From Nectonema munidae (Eukaryota > Nematomorpha > Nectonematoida > Nectonematidae), in contig JAUIRK010000786.1 in assembly GCA_030549495.1 (NCBI GenBank), positions 248,001 through 312,000 of the forward strand: DNA of 64,000 nt. Direction: 5' to 3'. The notes under the pieces were generated by a model that saw only the letters and a program-made list of their open reading frames with translations, was not told the origin of the DNA and made no database searches. Below are positions 61,283 to 64,000 of this stretch, in pieces. Each line of letters begins with the position of its first letter. Within the stretch, counting starts at the first letter, position 1. The position numbers and the translations under genes are program-made.

Positions 61283-61834
61283 AGCAATAAATCATACGTT
61301 CCATATTCTTTTTTACTAATATTCTCGCTTAAATGAAATGCCGTTTTATTTATGAGACTAACTTGCTAATACAGAAACCTAGCTTATAATTTTGCGTTGC
61401 TGTTATACAGTTAATCGATCTTTAGTTTCACCTTATAACGGAACATGAGATGGTCTAGATGAATATGCTTTTATTAAAAACAATAATACTTGTGTACTAA
61501 TACACCTTTTATTTAAATAAAGGGATACTCTTTATTTTTCATTTTTGACTGCTCAATTTTTTCTCCTTTTATAAATTGTTCTTATGGAGGCATCTTCTAA
61601 ACTCAAAAATTTTGATATTGGAAAAAGTATCGTTACGTATTACTGCAAAACAAAATTGAAACTCAATTTGTACCAATTAAACAACAACTTCGTTATACCG
61701 AAGCGGCGTGACTCCGAAAGGTTTGCGGGATCCACACATAAATTGCGAGTGTGCGTCATTTGTCTAAAACTTACTCCAGGGCGGGGCGGAGATGGATTCA
61801 ATATTAGTATTGCGGGTTAGCTTGTAAAATTGGG

Positions 61835-62005
61835 GATATTCGCGAATTAATTCTTAAAAAAGCGTATAATAATTAATAAGATATTCATTCATTAGCTCAT
61901 ATCTGATTATATCAAGTGTAACATCAGTAAGTACATCACATCACACACACTGATCATCAAAGTTCCATTTGTTTCTTTAAATAAAGTAATTTTTTTATTA
62001 CATAT
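61835..62005 (+). repeat. Dispersed ~170-bp repeat, copy 2
   Basis: Inverted relative to the copy at 13562-13735. It shares GCGAATTAATTCTTAAAAAA, ATATCAAGTGTAACATCAG, TCCATTTGTTTCTTT and the T-rich end TTTTTTTATTACATAT. The sequence just upstream (61690-61830) is GC-richer and may be part of the same element. Confidence 0.6.
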
Positions 62006-62009
62006 ACAA

Positions 62010-63425
62010 TACAATATTTATATTGAAGGAATTTTCCTATACTTTCTGTTGTTGGGCATAATGTTTTATGCATTATGATAACAAGTGTTGCTAGCGATCG
62101 TAACTGCAGTCTGGCTGATCATCATTGCAAGATCAGCTTTAAAAAGCCAAGTTGTCAATGATATTTTATTTTTAAATAGAGTTAAAAAAATGAAATTTTG
62201 TTTTAAATCTAACATCAAAAAAATCAAATATATAAAAAAAGTATCAATTAAATTATAGTCTTTTATCAAAATGGAATTGTGTTAAGTTAGGCGGTTGAGG
62301 GTTTAAATTTAAAATTTTTAGTGCAATGAGGGTGTGGACATATTTTTTCAACCCCAACTGGGCGCCAATATATATATACAAACACAATCATATACACTAA
62401 AATAGACAAAGAGAAATTTTTCTCCTATGAAAATGTCTATTCTGAATATTTTAAATAAAGAAGTTTCATGAAGATTTTTATCAACGAGTATGAATGTTAC
62501 TAATTGATTGGTTTTAGCATAGCAATAAATGTTTAGGTTTATTAACGGTCGTTTTTTATGCCTGCACTAAAACCTTCATATTTATATATACTAACCCAAT
62601 CCTTAAATTCATTTTATAATTAATTGGCTTACTGCTAGAATGAGAAATGATTAAAGCGATTACAATTTGCGTTTGGCTAAATTTTCACCGTGTTTTTTCT
62701 AGATAAAAGAATAAGACAGACCACATATTAAAAATAAAATGTCTACACTCATTTTAATTCCAAATAGAGCGTGTAAGGCATCAAAATATCAGAAATTTCA
62801 TACTGATTTTGGATATAGTGATGATTTCCGATATATATACTATAATAAATCTTGTATATCCAAGTTTTATTTTATTACTAATTTCAATATATATCAAAAT
62901 AACAAAATTTTATAAACAAGGTAAATCATTTAAGATGTTTCCAAGATTATCATAATTAGGTTTCTTTAAATAAAACTTCTATCAAATATTGAACTTTAAT
63001 TATCAAGAATGATATTATCAAGAGATTAAAATATCTGTTGTATTATTCTCAAAGCTTTTAGTTAGAGGCATAGCATAAAAAAGTATATAATCAACAAACA
63101 TTTATATATATTTTACAGAGGGCAACCTTCATTGGATTGAAAGAATATTGCCCCCTGATCCAAATTAAAAATTGCCATTTGAATAGCATTGTCTTAGTTT
63201 TTATAGAAGTCAGTATTCGCATATGAACAGAAATTTTCTACATTTTGACTGTGGTATTCAACCATAGTAAATAGGAGCTTCAGAAATCAAAACGTATTTC
63301 CTCATCTTATCTTTGAACAAAAGGATCCAATAAGTGAAATATAACTTTAGAATTAGCTTAGAGTTTAAAGTAAAAAAAAACGTAGTAAAATATTCGAAAC
63401 CAATCATTTTAATACAGAAAAGATA
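62010..63425. other. AT-rich intergenic stretch
   Basis: No gene, RNA or bounded repeat recognised. The 3' UTR of the TP53RK-like gene occupies the right edge. Confidence 0.35.
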
Positions 63426-63430
63426 CATAA

Positions 63431-63937
63431 CTATAACTTTCTTCCGCGTTTTTTAACCGATTCGACTCTTTTAATAACCTGTTTACCATGTTGATAATTT
63501 TTTTCGTAGCCAGAGTAAATGTGGATTAAAAAAGCTTTTAAAGGATAGTGTGAACTGAGAAATGCTTTTTCTGCAAGATAGAGATCTACTGCTTTGTGCT
63601 CTTCTTTCGATTTCACTGAGCTTAAACCAAAGTCTATTAAAAAAACTTCGGATTGTGGAGTTAGAAGCATGTTAGAGGTTGTTAGGTCTCCGTGAATGAT
63701 GTCATTTGCGTGCATCTTCGCTAAAAGATCAACATTCAATTTCAATAGGAAATAAGTTATGCTTAAAAAGATTACCCAAGATTTCTCCTATTTTTTCGCA
63801 AATAGACTTGATTTTGTCAGAAGAGTTGACATCACAAGACTCTAAAAATTCTTTAATAGTTATGCTATTTAATACATATTCCATGTAAATTTTAAAGGAA
63901 GTAGCATCTTCTTTAACAAACTTTGGGACTGAAATAC
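63431..63937 (-). CDS. TP53RK: TP53RK/Bud32 atypical kinase, C-terminal part
   Basis: Bud32/PRPK is the small atypical kinase/ATPase subunit of the KEOPS complex, which makes the universal tRNA modification t6A. Two exons are seen on the minus strand: 63937-63776 and 63720-63431, separated by a 55-bp intron (63775-63721, GTAATC..TTTTAG). Exon 1 reads GISVPKFVKEDATSFKIYME through ICEKIGEIL. Exon 2 has KMHANDIIHGDLTTSNMLL (catalytic HGDLTTSN), VFLIDFGLSS (metal-binding DFG), KAVDLYLAEKAFLSSHYP, and the basic tail VIKRVESVKKRGRKL. This matches the conserved RxRGRK C-terminus of the family. Exon 1 begins in phase, with an acceptor TTTTATAG, so further exons (glycine loop, Lys) lie beyond the window. 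All key residues present here look intact. Confidence 0.95.
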
Positions 63938-64000
63938 CTATAAAAATTACAAAGCAAAATAGTACATAGACGACTTAAAAAGAGAAAGGTGATGTTACTT

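Noticed and set aside
61584-61820. 78-residue plus-strand frame
   Set aside because: It overlaps the start of a dispersed repeat and shows no domain; composition changes midway.

Overview
The window is a strongly AT-rich piece of animal nuclear genome. The genes have short spliced exons with GT..AG introns, from about 50 bp to over 2.5 kb. Much of the space between genes is degraded DNA transposons, palindromic elements, SINEs and a LINE. The gene set (a tyrosine hydroxylase-like enzyme, a GT92 glycosyltransferase, cereblon, OPA3-like, DDX56, TP53RK) is ordinary bilaterian. The AT richness, compact introns, many poly-G tracts and lineage-specific repeats suggest an arthropod, possibly a copepod-type crustacean. 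That placement is inference, not something shown by the sequence.

Layout. About 0.7-9.1 kb: a plus-strand aromatic amino acid hydroxylase closest to tyrosine hydroxylase. Nine exons were reconstructed from splice sites, and the large introns hold transposon debris. 9.1-21 kb: a repeat district with a retroelement pol fossil, a hAT transposase fragment, a dispersed GA-rich repeat, a recent 0.9-kb tandem duplication carrying a possible terminal exon, and a gag fossil with a SINE inserted. 21.1-21.8 kb: an intronless OPA3-like gene (minus). 22-28 kb: AT-rich sequence with short tandem units, SINE and hAT ends, and a pogo/Tigger MITE. 27.9-30.2 kb: a whole-ended hAT transposon (ZBED5-like transposase) with an 8-bp target duplication, next to an intronless cereblon gene (30.2-31.4 kb, minus). 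31.4-41.9 kb: mostly empty AT-rich DNA with a Tigger fragment and MITEs. 41.9-50.1 kb: a nested stack in which a piggyBac remnant flanks a LINE, which is split by one hAT element, which is split by a second hAT element, which holds a large foldback element. 51.1-58.1 kb: a DDX56-type DEAD-box helicase (plus), with a Tigger element in one intron. 59.1-60.5 kb: an intronless GT92 glycosyltransferase (minus). 63.4-63.9 kb: the 3' part of TP53RK/Bud32 (minus), running off the window.

The host genes look like unrelated housekeeping or physiological genes: catecholamine synthesis, mitochondrial morphology, an E3 substrate receptor, ribosome assembly, a Golgi glycosyltransferase and KEOPS tRNA modification. 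Nothing suggests an operon or a shared pathway. No clear new biological system stands out. The strongest novel signals are (i) a style of foldback element with word-like tandem motifs built on short CGCCC/GCCCC cores, seen in three unrelated-looking families, (ii) the exactly bounded nested insertions, and (iii) a very recent 917-bp tandem duplication with an unidentified exon-like frame.
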